64,000 bases of DNA from Faecalibacterium sp. An122 (GCF_002160895.1 NZ_NFLL01000011.1:1-64000); one strand, 5' to 3'; counted from the stretch's first letter, positions 44,086 through 52,116 are shown. The notes: generated from the letters alone by a model not told the origin. Program-made: numbers and translations.

Positions 44086-45296
44086 TAAGAAAAATCCCCC
44101 AACTGAAAATCTTGTGTATTCTGTTCTGCTGTTATCCTCCGTATGACAATTGCCTCAATTTCAGGTTTATTTCCCAAATAGGCCACATAGCCGCGATCCC
44201 CCAATACTCCGCCTTCCTTCTTGATGTAATGCTCTCCAAATTTCTGATAGTCAATATATGAATCCAACTCAGATTTAACTTCAAAATGTCCAGAGACTTG
44301 AATCAAATGTTGCCCATATTCTTCTGCGTTGCTTATGCCGGGGATTACAGTAAAATCATAGATATTCTCTGCAATCCATAATATTTCCTCTGGGGTATCA
44401 GGCCAGATAGTATCGAAAACGGTATGAAATTTGTCCAAAGTTTGTGCATCAAACAATTGAAGGCACTTAGACAATGCATTTAATGTCTTCAAATGTTCCG
44501 TTAGAGGATATTCGCCTTCAAAAACACTCCTGACCGCTGGGCTGATATCATCATCGGTAGCAATCAGCGTCGCAGTAAATTTTTCCGGCTGTGTTGCACC
44601 CAAACGGCATAGTGTCCGAGTGATTTCACTTTCAGCACATGGGAAATATAGTGTTTCTTGTTCATTCATTTGATTGTTTAATGAAAGTAATACAGATGCC
44701 ATACTGTTCTTATAGTAGAAATCCGGAAAATGTCGGCCATCATAAACTTGTTCTAACATCGTACCGTTGTCGTACACTACACCGTAGGGAGTAATTTGGC
44801 CGGAGGTGTCGTTGAGAATCAGATCCAGTGCTGTCTTGCGTGCATCTAACCGCTCCAGCTCTTCCATGGAGGCGCAGCCACCATGTAGGTTCATGTAGTG
44901 ATCCCGGCCAATCTGCTCCAAGTCGGAAAAGTCCGTGATGACCGTGGCCTGCTGACAACAAAAGGTCAAATTGATGAGGTCGGTCATATCGGAGAGTCCC
45001 ATTTTCACCACCATCCCCTGGAACTGTGCCAGCTCCCCGTCAGAAAAACTGTCCAACCGCTTGACGAGGTAATCCAACTCGTCCACATTGATTCTGTGTC
45101 CCTCCAGGCATTTCAGACTGGGAACGCAGCCTTCGATCTCCTCCACCATACAATCCTTTGCCCGCGGGTCTCCGATATCCAGCGCCTCCAGCATCTTGAT
45201 CGTGTCGTTGTATTGATCCTGCGGGATGGGGAAGGGGATAGTGACCAAGCCATATTCCAAGTGATCAGCGTTATACAAAGCCGCTTTGATCCTCAT
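44085..45296 (-). CDS. ArdA-like antirestriction protein (paralogue 3), low GC
   Basis: 403 residues, start after AAAAGGAGTTGGAGC. It shares MTDLINLTFCCQQATVITDF with paralogue 2, and has a C-terminal EEYGQHLIQVSGHFEVKSEL then RGYVAYLGN as in paralogue 1. The DNA from about 44,100 to 44,780 is visibly AT-richer than its neighbours, suggesting a separate origin for the C-terminal half. Strongly acidic, as expected for an ArdA DNA mimic. It overlaps the next gene upstream by 26 bases. Confidence 0.55.
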   Translation of the reverse strand: MRIKAALYNADHLEYGLVTIPFPIPQDQYNDTIKMLEALDIGDPRAKDCMVEEIEGCVPSLKCLEGHRINVDELDYLVKRLDSFSDGELAQFQGMVVKMGLSDMTDLINLTFCCQQATVITDFSDLEQIGRDHYMNLHGGCASMEELERLDARKTALDLILNDTSGQITPYGVVYDNGTMLEQVYDGRHFPDFYYKNSMASVLLSLNNQMNEQETLYFPCAESEITRTLCRLGATQPEKFTATLIATDDDISPAVRSVFEGEYPLTEHLKTLNALSKCLQLFDAQTLDKFHTVFDTIWPDTPEEILWIAENIYDFTVIPGISNAEEYGQHLIQVSGHFEVKSELDSYIDYQKFGEHYIKKEGGVLGDRGYVAYLGNKPEIEAIVIRRITAEQNTQDFQLGDFS

Positions 45297-45552
45297 GCTC
45301 CAACTCCTTTTCGTTCAGTTTTTTTACTCTGGTGCGCATACAGTCATCCTCGCCGCCCCAACAGAGGAAACCGTGGGCGGGATAGGGGCAGCCCTCGCAG
45401 CGGGAGAACTGCCGGCACACTGGTTTTTGTTCCGGCTCCGGGGCATAGCCGGGCGCATAGTTGATGTGGAGCAGCCACTTCTTCACACTACTCCACTTAG
45501 GAGGTGGTTGATTGACCACCCCGACATAACTGTTCAGTTTTTTGGGATCCAC
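45271..45552 (-). CDS. Cys-rich small protein, possible zinc binding
   Basis: A GTG at 45552 with GAGGTG upstream is the preferred start; one three codons earlier (45561) is possible. The protein has five cysteines in about 30 residues: VCRQFSRCEGCPYPAHGFLC and DDCMRTRV, resembling an iron-sulphur or zinc cluster site (CX7CX2CX8C). The rest is basic. I do not recognise the family. It is coupled to the ArdA-like gene downstream. Confidence 0.6.
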   Translation of the reverse strand: MDPKKLNSYVGVVNQPPPKWSSVKKWLLHINYAPGYAPEPEQKPVCRQFSRCEGCPYPAHGFLCWGGEDDCMRTRVKKLNEKELEHEDQSGFV

Positions 45553-45588
45553 ACGGAGCACCTCACTTGCTTTTTCTGCTCTGAAAAC

Positions 45589-45638
45589 AAAAAAGCGGGG
45601 GCCGTATTCTGTCCGATGGCAGATGATACGGCCCCCGC
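45589..45638 (-). terminator. Terminator after the 220-aa gene
   Basis: GCGGGGGCCGTA-(20 nt)-TACGGCCCCCGC followed by TTTTTT on the minus strand: a 12-bp perfect stem. Confidence 0.85.
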
Positions 45639-45655
45639 CTTGTTCAGCGTAGGAT

Positions 45656-46318
45656 CTATAAATTCATTTGCGGTTCCTGGCTCTGGGCCTGCTCCAACCG
45701 GCTCTGCAGATCCGGGACGGTGTACTCGATTTTTGTTCTGGCCTCCTGAATGGCTTTTTGCTGCTTGTAGTCCAGCTCCGGGCCTTCATAGAACCAATGC
45801 TCCGCGGCGCGGTACAATTCTGTGAGTTCCTCCGGGGTAAATAACTGCGCTCTGGGGATCAGGCCGGAGCGGACAGCAAAGTCCTGCTTGGCGCTCTGGA
45901 AGTCATCTTCATAGTAGTGACCGTGGCTGACTCCAGTTCGGTCATAGTCCCAGATCCAGGTTACAAATTGATACCCCTGGCCATTTTCTCGTTCCTGGCC
46001 TGCCAGCACCGCGCCGCCGAAGTCCGCCAGCAGGCGGAAGTCCTCATGCAGGCCAGAGGCATGGAGCAGGGGGGCGTTTTGCATCGTTTCCACATAACTG
46101 TATACCTCGTCCGCATCCATGGCCACCTGATGGTACAATTCACTGGCCTCCTCGTTTTTGCTTCCCGCAGGCAGCAGGAACACATCGTTGGCCGGTGAAA
46201 CGAAGAGGACAGGCTGGCCGTGGAGGAACACCTCCAGCCGCTTGTCCTCGTAATTTGCTGATTCAATTTCCTTTTTTCTCAAGCATCTTGAAAGTTCTTC
46301 AAAAAATTTGTTGGCCAT
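45656..46318 (-). CDS. Hypothetical element protein with P-x-M tail, 220 aa
   Basis: Start at ATG 46318 after AAGGAGACAAGAA. It contains FRLLADFGGAVLAGQERENG, then FVTWIWDYDRTGVSHGHYYE and QDFAVRSGLIPRAQLFTPEE. I have the impression this block recurs in Clostridia ICE proteins, but I cannot name a function. It ends SQEPQMNL, fitting the shared tail. It is transcribed alone, between two strong terminators. Confidence 0.65.
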   Translation of the reverse strand: MANKFFEELSRCLRKKEIESANYEDKRLEVFLHGQPVLFVSPANDVFLLPAGSKNEEASELYHQVAMDADEVYSYVETMQNAPLLHASGLHEDFRLLADFGGAVLAGQERENGQGYQFVTWIWDYDRTGVSHGHYYEDDFQSAKQDFAVRSGLIPRAQLFTPEELTELYRAAEHWFYEGPELDYKQQKAIQEARTKIEYTVPDLQSRLEQAQSQEPQMNL

Positions 46319-46351
46319 TTCTTGTCTCCTTCCACAGATATGAACAGTCAT

Positions 46352-46383
46352 AAAAAGCGGCAGGTTTCTTATGACCTGCCGCT
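46352..46383 (-). terminator. Terminator after the HTH/excisionase-like gene
   Basis: AGCGGCAGGT-CATAAGAA-ACCTGCCGCT then TTTTATG on the minus strand, 8 bases after the stop of the gene at 46391. Confidence 0.85.
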
Positions 46384-46390
46384 GTAGACA

Positions 46391-46951
46391 CTACCCATCC
46401 AGATCCTCCATGATGCGCCTCATGGTATAAGAGAGGCGGTACGGAGAAGCCAGTATATAATCAGTCATAAATTGTATGAGCCACCGCTTCGCAACCTTTC
46501 TTCCGTCGGGACAGGATACATATTGAAGTTTTCCTTTGCTGATCCACTGACCTACCGTCTGCATATTGTAGCCGGTTATTTTGGAAATCTGAGTTATTGT
46601 AAGGGCATCAGGCTCACTGCGCCATTTTAAACACAGATGTTTTTTTAGCTCAGAACGTGGCAGATGCGCCACCGGGTTCTCCCGCTTTTTTCGATATTTG
46701 TTACTTGTAAAGATCCCAACCGGGATTGCAACCTTTTGTGGCTCGTTCTCTAATGTGATCAGATAATTCACTACATCTGCCGTGTAAATTTGGAATCTCC
46801 GTGTCTTTTTCCCTGAGTCCCTGCATGGGATGATTCCATTTTCTAAAAGCCATGTCGCCTTCCGCTTGCTGATATGGCAAATCCGGTATAACTGGTCTTT
46901 GCTGATGACTGCAGGGTATTCCAGCAGTAAGGCCGAGTAATCTGTACTCAT
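46391..46951 (-). CDS. Two-HTH protein, candidate excisionase/directionality factor
   Basis: Start at ATG 46951 after AAGGAGAGCAAGA. Residues 17-62 form an excisionase or MerR-like HTH (SKDQLYRICHISKRKATWLL, then RRFQIYTADVVNYLITL). Residues 120-160 hold a second HTH (LTITQISKITGYNMQTVGQW). It is the gene nearest to the right end of the element, separated from the att tRNA fragment by 513 non-coding bases. Position and fold fit a recombination directionality factor. It could also be a regulator. Confidence 0.65.
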   Translation of the reverse strand: MSTDYSALLLEYPAVISKDQLYRICHISKRKATWLLENGIIPCRDSGKKTRRFQIYTADVVNYLITLENEPQKVAIPVGIFTSNKYRKKRENPVAHLPRSELKKHLCLKWRSEPDALTITQISKITGYNMQTVGQWISKGKLQYVSCPDGRKVAKRWLIQFMTDYILASPYRLSYTMRRIMEDLDG

Positions 46952-47464
46952 TCTTGCTCTCCTTATTCTGTCATGGATTTCATTTGCCCCAGTTGTCAAC
47001 AGCAGGCTCTTTCTTCTGGGAATTTGTCCTACTCGAGAGGCGGAACCCATAGTTACTTAAACGACTATTCACTCCGCCGTCATCTACGGCTTTTCTAACA
47101 CTTTGCTTGAAAAACGGCTTTTTTACTGCCATTGTGGGAGAACGGCTTGATGTATTCAGTTAGTGGAAACCCTTGATAACTCTGACTTTTTGCTGTCCTA
47201 AATCGTCCTAATATCTCCCAGCGACTCTTTGTTCATATAATTCGAAATCGTGTGGGCTGTTTCTCTGCCTGACCTCACAACCCATTGATTTTACTGGATT
47301 TTTTTGAGTTCCTTTGCTGGAGTGCCTTGTGTTATCTACGGCTTTTCTAACGCATCCGGAGGTTTACGATCAGGTGGATCTGCAGGAGTGTGTGCGAGTG
47401 GATTTGGGAACTGGAGTTACTCAAAAACTTTCTACGGATTTTATCCGAGTGGTTCCCCAAACAT
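46952..47464. other. Non-coding right end of the ICE (candidate attachment/arm region)
   Basis: 513 bases with no credible gene. An 18-bp sequence, ATCTACGGCTTTTCTAAC, occurs at 47,082-47,099 and 47,334-47,351. Related shorter copies are near 47,123 (AAACGGCTTTTTTA), 47,153 (AACGGCTTG) and 47,431 (TCTACGGATTTT). The spacing from the tRNA fragment suits integrase arm-type or excisionase binding sites. Composition is more AT-rich than the neighbours. Confidence 0.5.
47082..47351 (+). repeat. Direct repeat pair near the element end
   Basis: Identical 18-mers ATCTACGGCTTTTCTAAC at 47,082-47,099 and 47,334-47,351, 252 bases apart. See the attachment-region entry for their likely role. Confidence 0.75.
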
Positions 47465-47520
47465 CTCGAAATCAAGTTGTCCGCAAGGGCACGTGGGTTC
47501 GAATCCCACCGTCTCCGCCA
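47465..47520 (+). tRNA. 3' fragment of tRNA-Ser(CGA), att site
   Basis: The sequence starts in the anticodon loop (CTCGAAA, anticodon CGA), then has a long variable arm (TTGTCC-GCAA-GGGCA). The T arm is GTGGG-TTCGAAT-CCCAC and the acceptor strand is CGTCTCC with G73 and CCA. The 5' partner strands are missing: no GGAGACG lies upstream and the preceding bases cannot pair with TCAAG. It is therefore the displaced 3' end of a tRNA-Ser gene, the classic target of tyrosine-recombinase ICEs. The intact copy should lie beyond the left end of the window. Confidence 0.82.
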
Positions 47521-47525
47521 GAAAA

Positions 47526-47555
47526 AGAAGGGCATGGCAAATGCCCTTCTTTTTT
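47526..47555 (+). terminator. Terminator of the tRNA-Ser transcript
   Basis: GAAGGGCAT-GGCAA-ATGCCCTTC followed by TTTTTT, 6 bases after the tRNA CCA. Being chromosomal, it originally ended the intact tRNA gene. Confidence 0.88.
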
Positions 47556-47634
47556 GTTTGTGCCATAAAAAGAGCGGCGGGAGGATTGGCCTCCCGCCGC
47601 TTTGTGCGTGGATGGAAAGATGGTGCCGGGGGCC

Positions 47635-48330
47635 TCAGTGCCTGCGGGCCGGCCGGCGCGGAATCAGCAGATTGCACAGCAGAACGCCCACCGCCGCGCC
47701 CAGGGCGTTGCTGATGATGTCGTCCAGGTCGCAGGTGCCCAGCTTGGCGGTGAGCTGGACGGTCTCAATGGCGACCGACAGCACCAGGCCCAGCAGAAAG
47801 CCGATCTCCACCCGGCGCATCCGGCGGGGGCCCAGGAGGGCCAGCAGGATGCCGGTGGGCAGAAACAGCAGCATATTGAGGATGGAGTGGTTCAAGATGG
47901 AGAAGTTGCCGGTGCTGACCGCCAGGATCAGATTTTGAAAGGGGACCATCCGGACTTCACGGCTGTACATGTCGCTGAGACGGGAACCCAGTGTGATATA
48001 AAGGACCATCGCCAGATTGGCGAAAAGAAACAGCAGCGGCTGGCGGCTGATCTCGGCCCGGTCCCGCCAGAGCAGCCGAACCAGATACACCGCCAGGCCC
48101 AGGACGTAACAGACCAGGATCCAGTACAGAACCATCACATCGTCGCCGAAGTACTGGTACAGCAGGCCGGAAAAAACCATTGCGCACAGGTACAGAAAGA
48201 GGAAGGCGGCCGTCAGGGCCGGCAGCATCCGGCGGCTGGACAGATTGTGCCGCACGGCGGCAAAGGTGGCCAGATACCCGAGCAAATAGAGGATGGCCCA
48301 GAGGAAAAACAGGTTGAAGTCAAATGCCAT
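47635..48330 (-). CDS. VanZ-family membrane protein
   Basis: 231 residues with about six membrane helices. It contains GNFSILNHSILNMLLFLPTG, then GFLLGLVLSVAIETVQLTAK and LGTCDLDDIISNALGAAVGV, the VanZ signature with its acidic DLDD. VanZ-like proteins act at the envelope and can lower glycopeptide susceptibility, by an unclear mechanism. It ends the four-gene operon that starts with the MotA-EAL gene. It is the first chromosomal gene beyond the ICE. Confidence 0.88.
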   Translation of the reverse strand: MAFDFNLFFLWAILYLLGYLATFAAVRHNLSSRRMLPALTAAFLFLYLCAMVFSGLLYQYFGDDVMVLYWILVCYVLGLAVYLVRLLWRDRAEISRQPLLFLFANLAMVLYITLGSRLSDMYSREVRMVPFQNLILAVSTGNFSILNHSILNMLLFLPTGILLALLGPRRMRRVEIGFLLGLVLSVAIETVQLTAKLGTCDLDDIISNALGAAVGVLLCNLLIPRRPARRH

Positions 48331-48432
48331 AGAAAACTCCTGGTCTGAGATGGGTGAATCACCAAGCAGGCCTGCCCCGTGAAGACAAGAGGCAGGCCTG
48401 TGACGGTAAAGGATGGGATATCCCGGCCGGCG

Positions 48433-49887
48433 TCAGTGCCGGCTGGAGGATTTGCCGGAGGAGCTGCCCCGGCCGCGGCGGGAGGCAGAACCTTCGCTCT
48501 CGTAATTGTAGTTGTTGTTGTTCAGTTTGTCGCCCAGGGTCTTGACCCGGTTGACAATGCAGCCCAGCGGGTTGATGCCGGACTTATCCAGCCGCTCCAG
48601 AGAATCCCGGATGGTGTTCATGTTGGAATAGTCGAACCGGATGACGAACAGGGCCGACTTGGCGATGCGGTTGAGGCTCAGGGTCTCGGCCACACGGCCC
48701 ACCGGCGCGGAGTCCATCAGGACGTAGTCGTAGTTCTGGGACAGGTCCTTGATGAGGGTCAGCAGCGCATCGCTCAGGGGGATTTCCTTGGGCTCCAGAA
48801 TGGAGGGCAGCAGGTCCAGATAGCCGGTCAGGTGGGTGATGACGTCCTCCGGCGAAGCGTCTCCGCGGTAGAGGGCGTTCAGGCTGTGGGCGTAGTCCAC
48901 TTTGTCCAGGAACAGCCCGCCCAGGCTGGGATTGCGGACATCCAGGTCGATCAGCAGCACCTTGTGTTCCAGGTCGGACAGCTGAACCGCCAGGTTGGCG
49001 GCGACGTGGGTCTTGCCCTCATCCTGCTCGGCAGAGGTGATGTAAATGCACTGGTGCTCCCCCACGCCCAGACGGTTGTGCAGGATATGGGCCGCCGAGA
49101 CAAAGCTCTCCCGGACTTCGGCCCCCATGGGGTCGTCGTCCTCCACCAGCAGGGACTTTTTGCGGCGGAAATACTCCACGTTTTCGGGGATTTCGCCCAG
49201 AACCTCCAGCCCCAGCGTGTTTTCGATGTCCTTGGTGTTGACCACGGTGGGCAGGAGCAGGAACTTCAAGAAGCTGAAGCCGATGCCGACGGCCAGGCCC
49301 AGCAAAGACATATACAGCCACATGGAGGCGTTGACATTGCCGCCGATGCGGTAGGTGGCCTTGGGCTCGTTGATGACCGACACGCTGCCGATTTTGAGGG
49401 TTTCGATGAGGATTTCGGGGGCCACCTCGTTGATGGCGTTGAGGATCTCCACCCCCTCCTCGGCGCTGCGCCAGGTGAGGTCCATCTCGATGATCTGGGT
49501 CTCTTTGTACCGGGTGAGGAGCAGGTTCTTGTAAATATCGGTTTCCGCAATGCCCACCAGCTCGATGTTCTGGATGGCGGCCTTGAGGGTGCGGTCGCTC
49601 TTGAGAACATAGATCACCGCGTCCACCATGTCCTCGGCCAACTGGATGTCGGAGGAGTCGGGGTTGCTGGTGTTGGTGGTGAAGTTGCCGCCCGCGTCCT
49701 GGGTGGTGACGGCGATGGAGGAGGTGATGCTGTAGCCTTTGGCCATTTCGCCTCGCATATAGGAGGCAATGGACAGCACCACGCCGATGGCCAGACCGGC
49801 AATGGTGGTGGCCGCAATCAGCCCGCGGTTTTTGATCAGAGCGTGCAGAAAATCGCTCAGCCGTATGGTGATATATTCATCGTTCAT
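48433..49887 (-). CDS. Wzz/BY-kinase fusion (polysaccharide copolymerase with tyrosine kinase)
   Basis: 484 residues. Two membrane helices (22-42 and 190-211) flank a Wzz-type extracytoplasmic domain. The kinase has Walker A SAEQDEGKT (285-293), Walker A' LLIDLDVR (311-318) and Walker B YVLMDSAP. Firmicutes usually split these parts into CapA and CapB; here they are one chain. Only two C-terminal tyrosines (NYNYES) remain, followed by an Arg/Ser/Gly-rich end, so autophosphorylation may be reduced. Similar proteins control exopolysaccharide chain length, but no glycosyltransferases are nearby. Confidence 0.88.
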   Translation of the reverse strand: MNDEYITIRLSDFLHALIKNRGLIAATTIAGLAIGVVLSIASYMRGEMAKGYSITSSIAVTTQDAGGNFTTNTSNPDSSDIQLAEDMVDAVIYVLKSDRTLKAAIQNIELVGIAETDIYKNLLLTRYKETQIIEMDLTWRSAEEGVEILNAINEVAPEILIETLKIGSVSVINEPKATYRIGGNVNASMWLYMSLLGLAVGIGFSFLKFLLLPTVVNTKDIENTLGLEVLGEIPENVEYFRRKKSLLVEDDDPMGAEVRESFVSAAHILHNRLGVGEHQCIYITSAEQDEGKTHVAANLAVQLSDLEHKVLLIDLDVRNPSLGGLFLDKVDYAHSLNALYRGDASPEDVITHLTGYLDLLPSILEPKEIPLSDALLTLIKDLSQNYDYVLMDSAPVGRVAETLSLNRIAKSALFVIRFDYSNMNTIRDSLERLDKSGINPLGCIVNRVKTLGDKLNNNNYNYESEGSASRRGRGSSSGKSSSRH

Positions 49888-49902
49888 GGCATCTCCCCCT
49901 CT

Positions 49903-52116
49903 TTATTTTGGATCCCGCTTCCACCAGGAGCGGCGCGGTTTGGCGTGACTGCCGCCTCTGGGACGGCGGGTTTCGGTCCGGGCTGCGGGTGTGGATTCGG
50001 ATGCGGTCGCCGGCCCGGCGGCTGCGGTTTCAGACGCCGTTTCCGTTTGGACCGGTGCGGCTTCGGGAACCGGCTCCGTCTGGGCAGACTCAGCTTCAGG
50101 AGCCGTTTCTGCCTGGGCAGGCTCGGTCGCCGGTTCAGAGGGCCCGGCCTCGGGCGCGGTGTCCGGTTCAGCCGGTGGGACCTCGGGTGCGGTGTCCGTC
50201 CCGGCCGCGGCCTCTGCCTTCGCCGATGCGGTCACGAGCTGGCTTTCCGGCTGGGCAGGTTCATCCTCCGGCTTGTCGGCCGATTCGGGCACAGGTGCAG
50301 CCGTTGTCTCAGCCGAAGGGGCCCCGGGTGCGGTGTCCGGCTCAGCGGACGGGGTTTCCGGTTCTGCGTCGGGAGTGGTGTCGGGCTGAGGTTCGCTACC
50401 GCTGGCCTCCGGGGCGGTTTCGGCGGCCGCCTGGGCGGCGCCGGCCCGGGATGCCGCGGCGATCAGCTCCACCGAGGGCGGCGGCAGGTCGCTGGGACCA
50501 CGGCGCTGTCTCCGGCGGATCAGGAAAGCGGCCAGGCCCAGAACCAGGGCCGCCACCAGACCCAGAATGCCCACGCCCACCGTGGTCCAGACCGGAACGT
50601 TGATGATCTGGATTTCGGCGGTGTCCTGAATCTCAATGGCCTGGCGCTTTTCGGTCTTGCCGTTCAGCACCAGATAATAGATGCCGGGCTCCAGGCCCTC
50701 CAGGCTGCGGGCCAGGGCGGTGGAATCCCACACGCCCACCAGCTGATCCTGGGAGTCATAAAGGGCTACGTTGAAGTCCGAAACATGGCTGCGCAGCACC
50801 CGGTCCACCACGCTGATCTCGGCCCGGATGAGCCGGTTGGTGATGACATAGCTCTTCTGCGCTTCTTCCTCCACCCGTCCGTCGGCCGACACGCTGAACA
50901 CAAAGTCGGCGTCGCTGAACTGGTAGTTGTCTGCGCTTTCCAGCTGGCGCAGGCGGTAGGTGGTGTTCTTTTCCAGGTCGGTCAGAATCAGCTGGCCGTT
51001 TTCGTCGGTGGAAACCATGGTGGTGCCCACGCCGCCCTGGGTCAGACGGAAGGTGATGTCGCCCAGCCCTTCGCTGGGGTACAGTTCATCCGACACCTGG
51101 ACGGTGACGGTGGTCTTTTCGCAGGTGATCTTGTGGATGGGGGCCAGAAGGCCGTCCTCCTTTTTCTCCACCGTGAAATTCCGCTCTTCCAGGTCGGAGG
51201 CGTAGTACCGGGGCGCGCTGGTCTGGACCAGAGTGTATTCGCCCAGATACAGCTCGATGCTCTCGCCGTAGCCGTTTTCGTTGCACTCGATCCGGTCCAC
51301 CGTCTGGCCGGCGCTGTAGCGCAGGGTGCCGTCCTTGGTGATGATGTCCTCGGCGGCGATGACGTCATAGACGCCGCCGTCCACCGGCTGGTTGGTGTCG
51401 GTGTCGGTCATCTGGATGCGGATGACGTTCTTGGAGGGCATCAGGGGGACCACCACCACCAGGGGTTCGTCCCAGTCCCGGTCCTCGTTGGCCCAGAACT
51501 CAATATTGCCGGCCGAATCATAGCCCTCCGGCTCGGTCAGCTCGTGGAGATAATAGTGGCCCTGCAGGATTTTTTCGGGCAGGTAGAACACACCCTCGGT
51601 GGTAGTCTCGTACTTGCGGTACTCGATCCGGCGGGGGTAATAGGTATTGAGGAACTGCATGGCGCCGTCGGTGGTGTACAGCTCGAACTGGATGCCGGCC
51701 TCCTTGATGGTGGCATCGGTCTCAGCGTCGGTGACCATGACGTAGACGGCGGTCTTGCCGTATCCGCTGGCCAGGCCTGCGCCGCCGCCGGCCACCGGGA
51801 ACTCGTAGTCGTCCTCGCCGTCTCCCTGGTCGCCGCCGCCACCGCCGCCCCAGCCGCCGCCGTCATCGTCGTCCGGCTCATCGTAGCCGCCCTCTTCGTC
51901 ACCGCCCCAGCCGCCGTCTTCGTAGCTGGCGGCCTGGCTGGAGGAAGAACCGGGGTACAGGTCGATGTAGTCCTCCTCGGGAATCTGGATGATATACAGC
52001 AGCAACAGCATAATCACCAGCAGAAGGATGAGCAGCAGCGCCGACATCATATCTGCGGTGGATTGCCAGTAATTGAGCGGCTCGCCGCTGTTTTTTGACT
52101 TGTTATGTCTCTTCAT
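49903..52116 (-). CDS. MotB-like helix fused to extracellular Cna-B-like domains
   Basis: 737 residues. Residues 13-42 read PLNYWQSTADMMSALLLILL and continue as a membrane helix. The Asp22 aligns with the proton-binding Asp of MotB/ExbD/ZorB. Then come an acidic Gly-rich linker (65-105), four beta-sandwich repeats of Cna-B/SpaA type (about 122-228, 230-333, 334-430 and 431-507), a second helix (511-533), and a 200-residue Pro/Ala/Glu tail that should be cytoplasmic. No OmpA peptidoglycan domain is present. It overlaps the MotA-like gene (ATGA), as expected for a stator pair. Confidence 0.75.
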   Translation of the reverse strand: MKRHNKSKNSGEPLNYWQSTADMMSALLLILLLVIMLLLLYIIQIPEEDYIDLYPGSSSSQAASYEDGGWGGDEEGGYDEPDDDDGGGWGGGGGGDQGDGEDDYEFPVAGGGAGLASGYGKTAVYVMVTDAETDATIKEAGIQFELYTTDGAMQFLNTYYPRRIEYRKYETTTEGVFYLPEKILQGHYYLHELTEPEGYDSAGNIEFWANEDRDWDEPLVVVVPLMPSKNVIRIQMTDTDTNQPVDGGVYDVIAAEDIITKDGTLRYSAGQTVDRIECNENGYGESIELYLGEYTLVQTSAPRYYASDLEERNFTVEKKEDGLLAPIHKITCEKTTVTVQVSDELYPSEGLGDITFRLTQGGVGTTMVSTDENGQLILTDLEKNTTYRLRQLESADNYQFSDADFVFSVSADGRVEEEAQKSYVITNRLIRAEISVVDRVLRSHVSDFNVALYDSQDQLVGVWDSTALARSLEGLEPGIYYLVLNGKTEKRQAIEIQDTAEIQIINVPVWTTVGVGILGLVAALVLGLAAFLIRRRQRRGPSDLPPPSVELIAAASRAGAAQAAAETAPEASGSEPQPDTTPDAEPETPSAEPDTAPGAPSAETTAAPVPESADKPEDEPAQPESQLVTASAKAEAAAGTDTAPEVPPAEPDTAPEAGPSEPATEPAQAETAPEAESAQTEPVPEAAPVQTETASETAAAGPATASESTPAARTETRRPRGGSHAKPRRSWWKRDPK

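Noticed and set aside
47304-47714. Plus-strand frames running through the tRNA fragment
   Set aside because: They read across a tRNA 3' end and a terminator; not genes.
48367-48400. Perfect 10-bp stem CAGGCCTGCC/GGCAGGCCTG after the BY-kinase gene
   Set aside because: No U tract on either side; it may be a processing site but is not a supported terminator.
48379-52098. A 1,239-codon open frame on the plus strand
   Set aside because: It is antisense to the BY-kinase and MotB-like genes. Its composition (Gly/Val/Gln/His-rich) follows from high GC, there is no ribosome site, and the minus-strand genes have clear domains.
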